64,000 bases of DNA from Diaminobutyricimonas sp. LJ205 (GCF_009755725.1 NZ_CP046619.1:62001-126000), one strand, 5' to 3'; positions 27,225 through 37,014 are shown, counted from the first letter of the stretch. Made by a program: numbers and translations. Notes: generated from the letters alone by a model not told the origin.

Positions 27225-28526
27225 CTATTCCGTCAGTCCGCCGAACTCGTCCAGCTTGGCGCGACGGAACAGCTCCTGAACCGTTCGAGTCGCGTCGTCG
27301 CGCACGACCTTCTCATCGATGTGGAGGAGTTCGCCATCACGCTTGAGCAGTTTGCCCGCGACCATGACAGTGTCCACCTGCGACGGCTGGACTGAGTTCA
27401 CGAGTGCGTGGTACGGGTCGACCACGGGAGCGAGGCCGAGCTGGCGCAGGTCCACCATGATGATGTCCGCCGACTTGCCGGGCGTGAGGCTTCCCGTCGT
27501 CTCCTCGAGCGCGAGGGCCTTGGCTCCTCCGAGCGTCGCGTACTCCACGAGCTCGCGGGGAGTGATGACCTCCTTCGAGAACCGTGCCTGCTGGTGGCTC
27601 ATGTGCATGAGCCGGAAGGTGTCGGCCGAACCGGGCGCACTGAGGTGGTCGTAGGAGAGACTCACAACGATGCCGGAGTCGCGCAGGGCATTGAAGGGCA
27701 TGGGAGTCGAGTACCCCATCGAGGAGTACGGCGACAGGCTGAGCTTGGTACCCATGTCGGCGTGAATCTTCCACGCCTCGTACCCCCACTGGTAAGCGTG
27801 CACGAACAGCACGTCGTCGCCTCCGTACTTCACTTCCTGCTCGTAGGTCGTGAAGTTGGTGCCCGCATGGTGAGTGATGCGCAGTCCGTGGCGGCGCGCC
27901 TCGACCCACTCCTGCTGGCGGACCTCCTCGGTCGCGGTCGGGAACCAGAAATCCAGTGGCACGTAGGCCACTCGCGATGCGAAGCCGACGGTGGTCAGCT
28001 CGTTCTCCCACTGGCTGCGTGCGCGCACGATGTCGGCGAAGTCAGTGATCTGCTCCGGCTTGAAGTCGTGGTGATAGCCGTAGGAGTAGTGGGTTCGAAT
28101 GCCGACCTCGCGAAGGGCTTCGAACTCGGCATCGACGTGCTCGGGGGTGCGGCAGTTGTGCTCCCAGGCGTGGACGGTCGTCACGCCGCCGTTGATCATG
28201 TCCGATGCGGCAAGCCTCACCCCGACATGCGAGTCCTCGGGGCGGTAGTGGGCGCCAAGGTGACTGTGCACCCGGGGGTAGGGGTGCGGAACCGTGCGCC
28301 AAAGCGAGTTCCACATGTGGGTGTGGGTGTCGATGAACCCGGGCATCACGATGTGCTCGCTCGCGTCGATCACGGGCACGTCGGCCTGAATGTTCTGACC
28401 GACCTCGACGATCTTTCCGTCGCGGACGAGTACGTCGCCCCCGTCGAAGTCCCCGAGCGCGGGGTCGATGGTGAGGACGTGACCGCCCTTGATCAGATAA
28501 TCGCGACTATTCTCGATGCCGTTCAT
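27225..28526 (-). CDS. Amidohydrolase of the TrzA/AtzA/SAH-deaminase group
   Basis: 433 residues from ATG 28526, which has AAAGGGAACC upstream. Metal motifs: DTHTHMWNS, THHAGTN, FVHAYQ and Asp in LSYDHLSAPG; the C-terminal beta-sandwich contains GSLTPGKSADIIMVD. The group deaminates or dechlorinates N-heterocycles (triazines, cytosine, guanine, thioadenosine). FWFP and the HxD replacement for the usual GTDS loop set it apart, so the substrate is unclear. First hydrolase after the ABC ATPase genes, same direction, 42-bp gap. Confidence 0.85.
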   Translation of the reverse strand: MNGIENSRDYLIKGGHVLTIDPALGDFDGGDVLVRDGKIVEVGQNIQADVPVIDASEHIVMPGFIDTHTHMWNSLWRTVPHPYPRVHSHLGAHYRPEDSHVGVRLAASDMINGGVTTVHAWEHNCRTPEHVDAEFEALREVGIRTHYSYGYHHDFKPEQITDFADIVRARSQWENELTTVGFASRVAYVPLDFWFPTATEEVRQQEWVEARRHGLRITHHAGTNFTTYEQEVKYGGDDVLFVHAYQWGYEAWKIHADMGTKLSLSPYSSMGYSTPMPFNALRDSGIVVSLSYDHLSAPGSADTFRLMHMSHQQARFSKEVITPRELVEYATLGGAKALALEETTGSLTPGKSADIIMVDLRQLGLAPVVDPYHALVNSVQPSQVDTVMVAGKLLKRDGELLHIDEKVVRDDATRTVQELFRRAKLDEFGGLTE

Positions 28527-28568
28527 TGGTTCCCTTTCGTGCATGGTGTTCGTCTGTGCCTGCCGACC

Positions 28569-29486
28569 TCAGTCGGTCGTTGTCTTCCACTGGTGCGCGT
28601 GACTCTGGGTCACTTCACCGCGATCACTCGCCGCACTCTGCACGAGTAGCTCGGGCGATGCGGCGAGGAGCTCCCGCGTGTACGGGTGCTCGGGGGAGTT
28701 GAAGAGCTTGTCTTTGGTTCCGTGCTCGACGAGCTCGCCGTGCCGCATGACATAGATGTAGCTCGCGACCTTTTTCACGACGGGCAGATCGTGCGTGATG
28801 AAGACGTATCCGATGCCCATGCTCTCGTGAAGGTCCCGCATGAGCTGGAGGATGCCCGCCTTGATCGAGACGTCGAGCGCCGACACCGCTTCATCGGCGA
28901 CGATGAGCGCGGGCTCGAGTACGAGTGCGCGCGCAATGAGCACACGCTGCCGCTGGCCTCCGCTGAGCTCGTGGGGGTAACGGTGAAGGTACAGGGCCGG
29001 ATCGAGTCCCACTTGCTCCAGCACCTGCGCGACTCGCTGGGTCGTGTCTCGGCGGCCACGCACGATCTTGTGGAGCCGGATGACCTCGGCGAGCGACTTC
29101 TCGACGGTCTTGCGGGGGTTGAGTGAACCCGAGGGGTCTTGAAGCACCGCCTGCACGGAGCGCCGGAATTGCTTCAGGCTCTTCCGATCGATCTTGCTCA
29201 GGGGAACATCGTTGAAGAACACTTCTCCGCCGGTCGGCTCGATCAGGCCCAGGAGCATGCGGGCAAGCGTGCTCTTGCCGCTGCCGCTCTCTCCGACGAT
29301 GGCGACAAACTCGTTCTGACGCACACGGATGTCGGCGTGGCTCACTGCGGCGACGCCCTCACCCCGTCCCCGGCGAGTGCCGAAGACCTTCGTCACATCG
29401 TCGGCGCGCAGTTCGACGGCGCCTTCGCCGTTCGCCCATCGCTCGTCGGGGTTCATCGCGATCGAAACGCGGTCTTGTGTTGTCAT
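28569..29486 (-). CDS. Dipeptide/oligopeptide ABC transporter ATPase (DppF/OppF type)
   Basis: 305 residues from ATG 29486 (GAAAGG upstream). Walker A GESGSGKST, signature LSGGQRQRV, Walker B ALIVADEAVSALD, H-loop FITHDLPVV, and the C-terminal NSPEHPYTRELLAASP typical of the oligopeptide-binding extension. The VADEAVSALD form with Ala replacing Pro occurs in DppF-type subunits. It pairs with the DppD-like ATPase upstream. Confidence 0.93.
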   Translation of the reverse strand: MTTQDRVSIAMNPDERWANGEGAVELRADDVTKVFGTRRGRGEGVAAVSHADIRVRQNEFVAIVGESGSGKSTLARMLLGLIEPTGGEVFFNDVPLSKIDRKSLKQFRRSVQAVLQDPSGSLNPRKTVEKSLAEVIRLHKIVRGRRDTTQRVAQVLEQVGLDPALYLHRYPHELSGGQRQRVLIARALVLEPALIVADEAVSALDVSIKAGILQLMRDLHESMGIGYVFITHDLPVVKKVASYIYVMRHGELVEHGTKDKLFNSPEHPYTRELLAASPELLVQSAASDRGEVTQSHAHQWKTTTD

Positions 29487-29502
29487 TCGTCTCGCACCTT
29501 TC

Positions 29503-30369
29503 TCAGCTCGAGTGGAGCTCGTTGGTGTCATCGCTCAGGCTGACCACGCTTCGGATGAGCGCCGCCGTGTACGGATGCTGCGGGTTTCCGAAGACTTTCG
29601 CAGTGTCGCCGCTTTCGACGACTTCACCGCGGTAGAGCACGTATACGCGATCGCACATTTGTGAGACCACCGCGAGGTCATGGGTGATCATCATGAGCGT
29701 CGTCCCGAGCCGCGATACGCCGTCTGACAGTGACTGGAGGACTTTGGCCTGCACGGTGACGTCGAGCGCCGTCGTCGGCTCGTCCGCGATGATGAGCTCG
29801 GGGCTCTTGGCGAGAGCAATTGCGATGAGCACACGCTGACGCATGCCACCGCTGAGTTCAAACGGGTAGCGCCGTCGAAGTTCGCTCACGTTGTTGAGCC
29901 CGGCGAGCTCGAGGTACTGATCGATGAGGTGACCGCGTTCACCCTGCTTGACGCTCACGGGCAACGCTTCGTCAACCTGCCTCTCGATGCGCATGGTCGG
30001 GTTGAGGAAGCTCAGCGGGTCCTGGAAGATCATCGATATCCTCGACCGGCGAAGATCCTGCACGGCGCTACGGCTCGCGCCGACCATTTCTTTCCCGCGG
30101 TAGCGGATCGACCCTTCGACGAGGACCCTTTTCGACTGGGGAAGCAGTCCCGCTATAGCGCGGCCCGTGATCGACTTGCCCGATCCGGACTCGCCCACGA
30201 TGCCGACTCGCTCGCCCGGGTGAATGGTCAGCGACACGTCTCTCACTGCCTGCACGCTGTCGCGCTCACCGGTAGGGAGGCGAACCGCGAGGTTGCTGAC
30301 TTCGAGCAGCGGTGCGTTCTCCTGGGACTGGGCGTCCCGGATGCCGGACGCTTCGACTATCGATGTCAT
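29503..30369 (-). CDS. Dipeptide/oligopeptide ABC transporter ATPase (DppD/OppD type)
   Basis: 288 residues from ATG 30369 with AAGGGAG upstream; the longer frame would run into the permease. Walker A GESGSGKSI, signature LSGGMRQRV, Walker B ELIIADEPTTALDVT, H-loop MITHDLAVV, C-terminal GNPQHPYTAALIRSV. The protein stops about 30-40 residues earlier than most DppD proteins and has no cysteine cluster. Lies 11 bases after the permease. Confidence 0.92.
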   Translation of the reverse strand: MTSIVEASGIRDAQSQENAPLLEVSNLAVRLPTGERDSVQAVRDVSLTIHPGERVGIVGESGSGKSITGRAIAGLLPQSKRVLVEGSIRYRGKEMVGASRSAVQDLRRSRISMIFQDPLSFLNPTMRIERQVDEALPVSVKQGERGHLIDQYLELAGLNNVSELRRRYPFELSGGMRQRVLIAIALAKSPELIIADEPTTALDVTVQAKVLQSLSDGVSRLGTTLMMITHDLAVVSQMCDRVYVLYRGEVVESGDTAKVFGNPQHPYTAALIRSVVSLSDDTNELHSS

Positions 30370-30380
30370 CGAGTGCTCCC

Positions 30381-31265
30381 TTAAGACTTCACGCGGCTCA
30401 GCGCCGGGTTGAGGGCGTCGTTGAGGTAATCGCCGAGCATGTTGGCTGCTAAGACGACCACGAAGATCGCGGCACCCGGGAAGACGGCCACCCACCACGC
30501 GACCTGCATGAACTGCTGGGCTGAGTGCAACAGGGCGCCCCAGCTCGGGTGGTTGGCGTCACCGAGTCCGAGGAAGGAGAGCGCGGATTCGATCAGGATG
30601 GCCCGGCCCACCGTCATCGTCGTGGCGACGAGCACGGGCGGCAGTGCGTTGGGAATGACGTCCGACCAGAAAATCCTGAAGGATCCGAACCCGGCCGCTC
30701 TCGCGGATTCGATATAGCCCAGTTCGGAGATCTTCATCGCCTCGGCGCGCATGACGCGCGCGACCTGCGGCCACATCGTGAGGCTCAGGATGATGATGAT
30801 GAGTCCGACGTTCGTGCCCAGGATCGCCGTGGCGGCTAGCGCAAGAATGAGTCCAGGGATGACCTGGAAGAACTCGGTGATCTTGGTCAGCACCGTGTCT
30901 GCGAACCCACCGAAGTAGCCCGCGAGTCCGCCGGCGAAAATCCCGATCGTGAGGCAGATGACGGCGACCGTGAATCCAACGAGCAGCGAAATTCGCCCGC
31001 CGTAGAGCATTCGGGCGAAGAGGTCGCGGCCGAGGTTGTCCGTCCCCATGATGTGGTTCATGTTCGGTGTGAGGTGCACGTCGAACGCGGCCGAGTTCGG
31101 ATTTGGTGCGATCAGGGGCGCGAGAACACAAAGGATCGTGATGATCCCTAGAATCGCGGCGAAGAAGATGACGCTCGGACGCCCAAGCATCTTTCTCAGA
31201 AGGGTGTCGCGTCGCGGCCCCCTTTCTCCGGGGATGCTGTGCAGTGAGATCAGTCCCGTACTCAT
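30381..31265 (-). CDS. Dipeptide/oligopeptide ABC permease (DppC type)
   Basis: 294 residues with an N-terminal OppC-type segment followed by six membrane spans in all. LTPNMNHIMGTDNLGRDLFARMLYG is the conserved DppC entry region (quoted only as its flanks LTPN and GTDNLGRD), and the EAA loop is ESARAAGFGSFRIFWSDVIPN. Translated directly after DppB, 12 bases apart. Confidence 0.92.
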   Translation of the reverse strand: MSTGLISLHSIPGERGPRRDTLLRKMLGRPSVIFFAAILGIITILCVLAPLIAPNPNSAAFDVHLTPNMNHIMGTDNLGRDLFARMLYGGRISLLVGFTVAVICLTIGIFAGGLAGYFGGFADTVLTKITEFFQVIPGLILALAATAILGTNVGLIIIILSLTMWPQVARVMRAEAMKISELGYIESARAAGFGSFRIFWSDVIPNALPPVLVATTMTVGRAILIESALSFLGLGDANHPSWGALLHSAQQFMQVAWWVAVFPGAAIFVVVLAANMLGDYLNDALNPALSRVKS

Positions 31266-31277
31266 GTCCCTATTTCC

Positions 31278-32246
31278 TTATCCCCGGCGCCGCATCTTGG
31301 CGCGGACTCTCGGATCGAGAATCCCGTAGGTCACGTCGGTCAGCGCGTTCACGATGACGATGATGACGGTCATGATGATGACGATTCCGATGACGACGAG
31401 GTTCTCGCCCTTGGTGATCGAGTCGTAGAGCAGCAGGCCCATCCCGGGCCAGCTGAACACCTTCTCGATCACGACCGAGCCGGCGATCACAAAGCCGAGG
31501 CTGTAGCCGATGACGCTCACCATGGGGAGCATCGCGTTCAGCACTCCATGGCGGCGGAGGACCTGCAGGCTCGTCAGCCCTTTGGAACGCGCGGTGTCGA
31601 TGTAGTCCTGACCGAGCACTTCGATCATGCTCGACCGCATGATCCTCGTTTTGAAGCCGAGTTCGGCGACGCTGAGCGCGATGAGCGGAAGGATGAGGTA
31701 CTCGATTTGGAGTCCGGGTCGACCGAACGGTGCCATTCCTTGCGACGGCAGCCAGCCCAGCCAGAGGGAGAAGACCAGGATGAGCAGCAGCGCGAGCCAA
31801 AAGCTCGGGAGGGAGAATCCGACGATCGCCCCGATAGACACCGCGTTGTCGAGTGCGGGCTTGCGGGTGCGGGCGGCGATCGTGCCGAGGATGATGCCAC
31901 CGAGCGACGAGATCACGAGCGCGGGCAGTGTCAGGATCAGCGTGTTGCCGAGCCTCTCGAGGATCACGTCGGCGACCGGCCGCTGGTGCACGATCGAGTG
32001 TCCGAGGTCGCCTGTGAGGAGATTCCCGAGGTAGAGGAAGAAACGCTCGAAGGGCGATTTGTCGAGACCGTAGGCCGCGATCATTCGCTGCTCGAACTCC
32101 TCACTGACGGGAACATCCCCGATGAACGCCTTGAGGGGATCTGCGGGCGAAAGCTCCAGCAGGATGAAGATCAACACGATCACCGTGAAGATCAGCACGA
32201 GCGACGAGCCGATCAGCCGCAGCAGTCGCAGGGTCCATTGCTTCAC
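31278..32246 (-). CDS. Dipeptide/oligopeptide ABC permease (DppB type)
   Basis: 322 residues, six membrane spans. N-terminal RLLRLIGSSLVLIFTV, periplasmic ELSPADPLKAFIGD and YGLDKSPFERFFLYLGNLL, and the EAA loop DYIDTARSKGLTSLQVLRRH. First gene of the permease-ATPase-ATPase run; a 66-bp gap separates it from the dioxygenase gene upstream, so all may share the promoter upstream of 33206. Confidence 0.92.
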   Translation of the reverse strand: MKQWTLRLLRLIGSSLVLIFTVIVLIFILLELSPADPLKAFIGDVPVSEEFEQRMIAAYGLDKSPFERFFLYLGNLLTGDLGHSIVHQRPVADVILERLGNTLILTLPALVISSLGGIILGTIAARTRKPALDNAVSIGAIVGFSLPSFWLALLLILVFSLWLGWLPSQGMAPFGRPGLQIEYLILPLIALSVAELGFKTRIMRSSMIEVLGQDYIDTARSKGLTSLQVLRRHGVLNAMLPMVSVIGYSLGFVIAGSVVIEKVFSWPGMGLLLYDSITKGENLVVIGIVIIMTVIIVIVNALTDVTYGILDPRVRAKMRRRG

Positions 32247-32312
32247 CGCTGTACGCTCCTTTGCGCGCTAGTGGGTTGCCGTGTCACGAGAGGTGAGTGG
32301 TGCGGATCGGAC

Positions 32313-33206
32313 TCACGCGGAGCGGATCGGCGTGAAGTGCTCGACCCATTCGATCGGAGGGAGGGCGCCCCACTGGTTGACGACCTTCCAGTTGGAGAGA
32401 TTTTCTCCGGGCTCAGAAATTCGCACTGGGTCGTCCGCGTTCATGACTTCCATCTCGGCGATGCACTCGATGAGGAAGCCCGCTGAGTCGTGGTAGTAGA
32501 GGAACAGGTTGTCGCCCGCACCGTGTCGGCCAGGGCCCCACACAAGGCGCCGCTCTTCGGGGATCAGGCTGTCGCTGAGCACCTTCATGTCCTCGAAGGC
32601 GTCGAACTCCCAGCTGATGTGGTGCACGCCGCCCGAGTGGCTCTTCACGGCCGCGACGGTGTGGTGGCGGCCGTCGCTCGCTCGCATCCAGGAGATCTCG
32701 AACCCTGTCGTCCGCTCGCTGAGCAGGAAGCCACAGCTCGCAGCCATCTCTTCGGTCCACTTCTCGGGGTCAGCAGCGGTGAAGTTGACGTGATCGAGGC
32801 ACTTCGGGTGCACGCCCGGGCCGTGGTAGCGCATCGCACGATCGCGCGGCATGGGCGTGTGGACCTCGAAGACGAGTCCTTCAGAGGTGCGGAAGGTGAC
32901 GGACTTGTCGATAACGGGCAGTGACGGCTCTCGAGTGATGATCTCGAGTCCGTACTCGCGGCTGCGTCGCTCGACCTCGTCAACCGCCTCAGCGCTGATT
33001 GCTTCGAGGCCACACGCGCGGAACGCGTTTTCCGAGCTGCGGTGGATGACGAACTCCGCGTGTCTGCGGTTCGACGACATCAGGATCTTTTCGTCGTCAC
33101 GACCCACCTCGCGTGCCCCGACGGTGTTGGCGGTGTCCTGCGCCAGCCGGTCTGCATCAATGGCATCGACGGCCAGGTAGCTGAGTCGCTGAACAAGTGG
33201 TCCCAC
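32313..33206 (-). CDS. Two-domain type I extradiol (VOC) ring-cleavage dioxygenase
   Basis: 297 residues from GTG 33206, chosen for AGGAGAAC upstream; the longer ATG frame adds a low-complexity tail. Two VOC modules (about 1-120 and 130-255). The second has the Fe(II) facial triad H139 (CLDHVNFTA), H195 or H196 (GVHHISWEFD) and E247 (DSAGFLIECIAE), spaced as in BphC/catechol 2,3-dioxygenases, and LFLYYHDSAGFLIE supplies the conserved Tyr. It should open a catechol-like or dihydroxy-N-heterocyclic ring between the OH-bearing and adjacent carbon. It is the first gene before the importer, in an otherwise amide-hydrolysing cluster. Confidence 0.88.
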   Translation of the reverse strand: MGPLVQRLSYLAVDAIDADRLAQDTANTVGAREVGRDDEKILMSSNRRHAEFVIHRSSENAFRACGLEAISAEAVDEVERRSREYGLEIITREPSLPVIDKSVTFRTSEGLVFEVHTPMPRDRAMRYHGPGVHPKCLDHVNFTAADPEKWTEEMAASCGFLLSERTTGFEISWMRASDGRHHTVAAVKSHSGGVHHISWEFDAFEDMKVLSDSLIPEERRLVWGPGRHGAGDNLFLYYHDSAGFLIECIAEMEVMNADDPVRISEPGENLSNWKVVNQWGALPPIEWVEHFTPIRSA

Positions 33207-33359
33207 GGGAAGTTCTCCTCTCCGACGTCCTCGTCGGTTCTGTTGGATAGTCGATGCGTCAGGGGAGCTTCTGAAGTCCACGCTGCCCTTCGCATTCACT
33301 GTATCTAATATTGTCGATCGTTTCTACTCGGTTGTATCCCTTTTCCGCAGGAGGGAAAC

Positions 33360-35141
33360 TCAACGGCCAACCGCATACCCGAGCCCGCCACGAGGGTCGG
33401 CGGCGGCGGTGAGGAATCCGCCTTCGTCACGCGCAACCATGAACACCTTGCCGATGGAACCTGCGGGGCTCGCGGTGACCTTGTGGCCGCGTTTCTCGAG
33501 GGCTGCGATCACGCCGGGACCGACGCTCTCCTCGATCGACACCTCGCCGAGAACTTCTCGTCGCGGATAGAAGGAGCCCGGGAAATGCCGGGTATGGAAT
33601 TTCGGTTGCTCAATGGCGCGCTGCGCGTTCGCCTCACCGCGGAGAACGGTCGCGAGGAACGCGAACTGCCACTGGTCTTGCTGGTCGCCGCCAGGCGATC
33701 CGAAGGCAAGCGCGGGGCGGCCGTCGCGGAACGCGAGTGTTGGAGAGAGCGTCGTTCGCGGCCGCCGACCAGGAACGAGCGAACCGGGTAATCCTTGCTC
33801 GAGCCACATCATCTGCATGCGAGTGCCGAGCGCGAAACCCAACTCGGGGATGATCGGGGACGAGTGCAGCCATCCGCCGCTCGGCATCGCCGACACCATG
33901 TTTCCCCAGCGGTCCACAACATCCAGGTGCACCGTGTCACCGGCGGTTGCCCCCGGAGTCGGCGCCGGATGGGTGAAGTTGGGCTCCGCAAAGGCCGGAT
34001 TCTCGTAGTTTCTCGTGTCGAAGTGATGGACGTCGGGCATTCTCGGGGATCGCCCATTGGGCGACCCCGGTCGAAACTCGTGCGAGGCGGCATCGCAGAT
34101 GAGCGCGCGGCGCTCATCGGCGTAGCCGGGGGAGAGCAGGGTTCCGAGGGGGACATCCGTGCTGTCTCCGTACCACGCCTCGCGATCCGCGAAGGCCAGC
34201 TTGGCTGCCTCGATGACGAAATGGATGCTCTCTTCATCTCGGGGATTGAAATCGACGCCTTCGAGCAGCGCGAGCTGCTGCAGGAGGACCGGACCCTGGC
34301 TCCACGCTCCCGCTTTGAACACGGTGTGTTCGCCCGAGGTGACCGACAGTGCAGCCTCATACGTGGGGCTCCATGCCTGCATGTCCTCGCCGGTAAGGAG
34401 CCCTCGGTGTTCCATGCCGTTCGCGTCGCGCTGCTCGCGCCCGCTGAACTGGTCGATCGTTTGCGCGATGAAGCCGGAACTCCACGCCTTGAGCGCCGCA
34501 TCCAGTTGCGCCTCGCGCCCTGCGGAGCCGGCTTCGGCCTCGCGGACCAGCCGCTCGTAGGTGTCGGCGAGGGCGCGGTTCGTGAACCGTTCACCGGGTG
34601 CTGGAACGCGGCCCGCGGGAAGGTAGGTGGCATAGGAGGTCGGCCAGTGCGCGTTGAAGACCTCGGCAAGAGCGGCGATCGTGATGCTCGCCTTCTCGCC
34701 GAGCGGGTAGCCGCCCCGCGCGAGCGCGATCGTCGGTTCGAGGACCGTGCGCAGCGGTAGCGTGCCGTAGTCGCGCAGCATCATGAGGAGGGCGGGCGTC
34801 GCACCTGGCACGGTGGCGGGCAGGAGCCCTGAACCCGGGATGAGGTCGAGACCGAGCGCATCGAACGCTTCCGGCGTTGCGCCAGCGGGCGCGACACCCT
34901 GGCCGCAGAGCACCGTCGGCTGTTCGTCGTTGCCGCGTGCGAACAACGCGACCATGTCCCCGCCCGGGCCGCTCTGATGCGGCTCGATCACCTGAAGGGC
35001 AAAGACTCCCGCGACCGCCGCATCGAACGCATTTCCGCCGAGTTCAAGCATTCGCATCGCCAGCGAACTCGACAGCCAGTGGGACGACGATGCCATCCCG
35101 AAGTCACCGATGAGTTGAGGCCGAGACGGTTCTGAGTGCAT
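33360..35141 (-). CDS. Gamma-glutamyltransferase-like Ntn hydrolase, no signal peptide
   Basis: 593 residues with GGT fold: ELGGNAFDAAVAGVFALQVIEPHQSGPGGD at the N-terminus (flanks only), nucleophile Thr403 in AGDTVHLDVVD, where self-cleavage would generate the small subunit, and GSPGGDQQDQWQFAF for the oxyanion region. The usual second Thr of the TTH motif is Val. No signal peptide, so it works in the cytosol, as do cephalosporin acylases and catabolic gamma-glutamyl-amide hydrolases. Two bases after the YtcJ-type amidohydrolase. Confidence 0.88.
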   Translation of the reverse strand: MHSEPSRPQLIGDFGMASSSHWLSSSLAMRMLELGGNAFDAAVAGVFALQVIEPHQSGPGGDMVALFARGNDEQPTVLCGQGVAPAGATPEAFDALGLDLIPGSGLLPATVPGATPALLMMLRDYGTLPLRTVLEPTIALARGGYPLGEKASITIAALAEVFNAHWPTSYATYLPAGRVPAPGERFTNRALADTYERLVREAEAGSAGREAQLDAALKAWSSGFIAQTIDQFSGREQRDANGMEHRGLLTGEDMQAWSPTYEAALSVTSGEHTVFKAGAWSQGPVLLQQLALLEGVDFNPRDEESIHFVIEAAKLAFADREAWYGDSTDVPLGTLLSPGYADERRALICDAASHEFRPGSPNGRSPRMPDVHHFDTRNYENPAFAEPNFTHPAPTPGATAGDTVHLDVVDRWGNMVSAMPSGGWLHSSPIIPELGFALGTRMQMMWLEQGLPGSLVPGRRPRTTLSPTLAFRDGRPALAFGSPGGDQQDQWQFAFLATVLRGEANAQRAIEQPKFHTRHFPGSFYPRREVLGEVSIEESVGPGVIAALEKRGHKVTASPAGSIGKVFMVARDEGGFLTAAADPRGGLGYAVGR

Positions 35142-35143
35142 TT

Positions 35144-36922
35144 CTAGCTTCCTGACGGAGGGGACAGAAGTGGGGCGTTACCTTGCAATACCGACATGCT
35201 CGATCGCCCGAGGACGCTCCCGTCATTGGTCACGGGAGTTCCGGCGACAAACGTTGCGAGGCCCGTGATCTTGCTCAGGTCGCTCAACTCGCACTCGAGC
35301 GGATTGCGGTCGAGGACGGTGAGATCTGCGGAATAGCCAGGACGGATTCTGCCGCGCGTGGCATCCTCGCCCGTCAGGACCGCGCCGTTGACGGTGATGA
35401 GTCGAAGCGCGTCATACCGTGACACCGCCTGGTCGGGCGCAACGACGACTCCGCGTTCGTCTTCCCTGGTCACGACGTGGTGAACGCTGTCCCACAGCGA
35501 GATGGGTCGATTGTCGGAACTCAAGACGACAGGTACGCCCGCGTCGGTCAACGACTTGACTGGAACGATGTCATTCTCACGATCTGTTCCGATGAGGTCG
35601 CGCGTGTACACACCGCGGTGAAGGTTGTGTCCGGTGACGGTCGTCATCATGATGCCGCACGCCGCCGCGTCTTCTACCTGTCGCGGACTCAGTGAGGCTT
35701 GGTGTCCCAGCGTCCACCGCAACCCGTCGATGGGGGCGCTCTGGTGAACCCGCACCATCGCGTCGAGCAGCTCGCTGGTGATACCCGAGACGCGAATGCC
35801 TTCTCTCGCGCAGGCGAGAAGGATCTCCTCGAGTCGATCGGCGGGCACCACGGCACCGCTGGAGAATCCCGCCCACCCGGTTCGCGGGTGGTTCGCCGCC
35901 TGGATGGAGGCGCGGCGCATGTCGGCGGATGCTTCGAGATAGATTCCGTCGACGCTCGCGAATCCGCGAGCGCGGCGCTCGAGGCGATCATTCCAAGCGG
36001 CGAGCGTCGACGAGATGTCCTCGATCTCCGGCCAGTGCGGGCTCAGTGGCAGACGCCCGCGCAGCACTGGGCCGCCTGCGCCATAGCTTTCGGCGTAGGC
36101 GTCGAGAACTTCACCGGCCACCCCGTGACCCTCGTAAAAGGCGGTTGTCCCGAACGATGCGTACCGCTCGAAAGCGCGCCCGATCGCGGTGGCGCGCTGC
36201 TGAAGACTGAATCCTGGTGCAATGGCCAGCAGGCTGTGTTCGATCAGAGGTTGTTGTGAAGCCTCGACAAACATCCCCGTGGGTTCGCCGCGAGCGTCGC
36301 GCACAATTGTGAGGTCTTCATGGGGGGACGGGGTATCGGCCGTGATTCCCGCCAAGCGCAGCGCCATCGAGTTTGCGAACGAGACCTTCCGGGCCTTCAT
36401 GTTCCAGAAGCCCCAGATTGGCCTGATGAAGACCGGATTGTCGGGGCTCACGAGATCGAGGAGGTGCCGGTCAGGCAGGCGTCCCACAAAGGGCAGGTCG
36501 GCATCCGGATAGTCGGGCGGCGTGCCCAGCGGGCGGGTGACCACCCACTCGCCCGGCTCCGAGCCTGCGACGGCCGCGGCAATGACATCCAGCACGTCCC
36601 AGACGCTCGAGGCGCCGGCGAACCCGGGGAGATCGTCACCGAGGGTCTCGCGGTCGAGATGAGCGTGCCCGTCGGTCAGCCCCGGCAGGACTGGCCGACC
36701 TCCGATGTCGAAGCGGCGCACGCCGCCAAGTTCGTCGGGCAGGGCGCTGCCGTTGCCGTGCACTGATTGGATGACGCCGTCGCTGATCACGACCGCGGCT
36801 TCGCGTACCTGCTGGGGAAGTTCCTCATCCATGGCGATCAGCGTCGCGTTCGTCAGGATGAAGGTCGTCGGAAACTCGTCCCCGTGACGACGAGATTCCT
36901 GTCGAATGGTGCCCCCGGTCAT
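35144..36922 (-). CDS. Second YtcJ-like metal-dependent amidohydrolase
   Basis: 592-residue Amidohydro_3-type protein. TDGHAHLDRE supplies the HxH pair, WTLGHQASLSP the later His and LSSDNRPISLWD the Asp; GRIRPGYSADLTVLDRNPLE closes the beta-sandwich. Arrangement matches the protein at 21413-23137, but residues differ widely, so they are paralogues acting on different compounds rather than a recent duplication. Second of three genes (Rid, amidohydrolase, GGT) on one strand. Confidence 0.84.
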   Translation of the reverse strand: MTGGTIRQESRRHGDEFPTTFILTNATLIAMDEELPQQVREAAVVISDGVIQSVHGNGSALPDELGGVRRFDIGGRPVLPGLTDGHAHLDRETLGDDLPGFAGASSVWDVLDVIAAAVAGSEPGEWVVTRPLGTPPDYPDADLPFVGRLPDRHLLDLVSPDNPVFIRPIWGFWNMKARKVSFANSMALRLAGITADTPSPHEDLTIVRDARGEPTGMFVEASQQPLIEHSLLAIAPGFSLQQRATAIGRAFERYASFGTTAFYEGHGVAGEVLDAYAESYGAGGPVLRGRLPLSPHWPEIEDISSTLAAWNDRLERRARGFASVDGIYLEASADMRRASIQAANHPRTGWAGFSSGAVVPADRLEEILLACAREGIRVSGITSELLDAMVRVHQSAPIDGLRWTLGHQASLSPRQVEDAAACGIMMTTVTGHNLHRGVYTRDLIGTDRENDIVPVKSLTDAGVPVVLSSDNRPISLWDSVHHVVTREDERGVVVAPDQAVSRYDALRLITVNGAVLTGEDATRGRIRPGYSADLTVLDRNPLECELSDLSKITGLATFVAGTPVTNDGSVLGRSSMSVLQGNAPLLSPPSGS

Positions 36923-37014
36923 CGAAGTCTCAACCGACGATCGAACGGCGATGCAGGGTGGAAGCGTCGGTGCAGTTCGGAGACATCTCGCGAGCGCCGG
37001 TCATGCGTGCTGCC

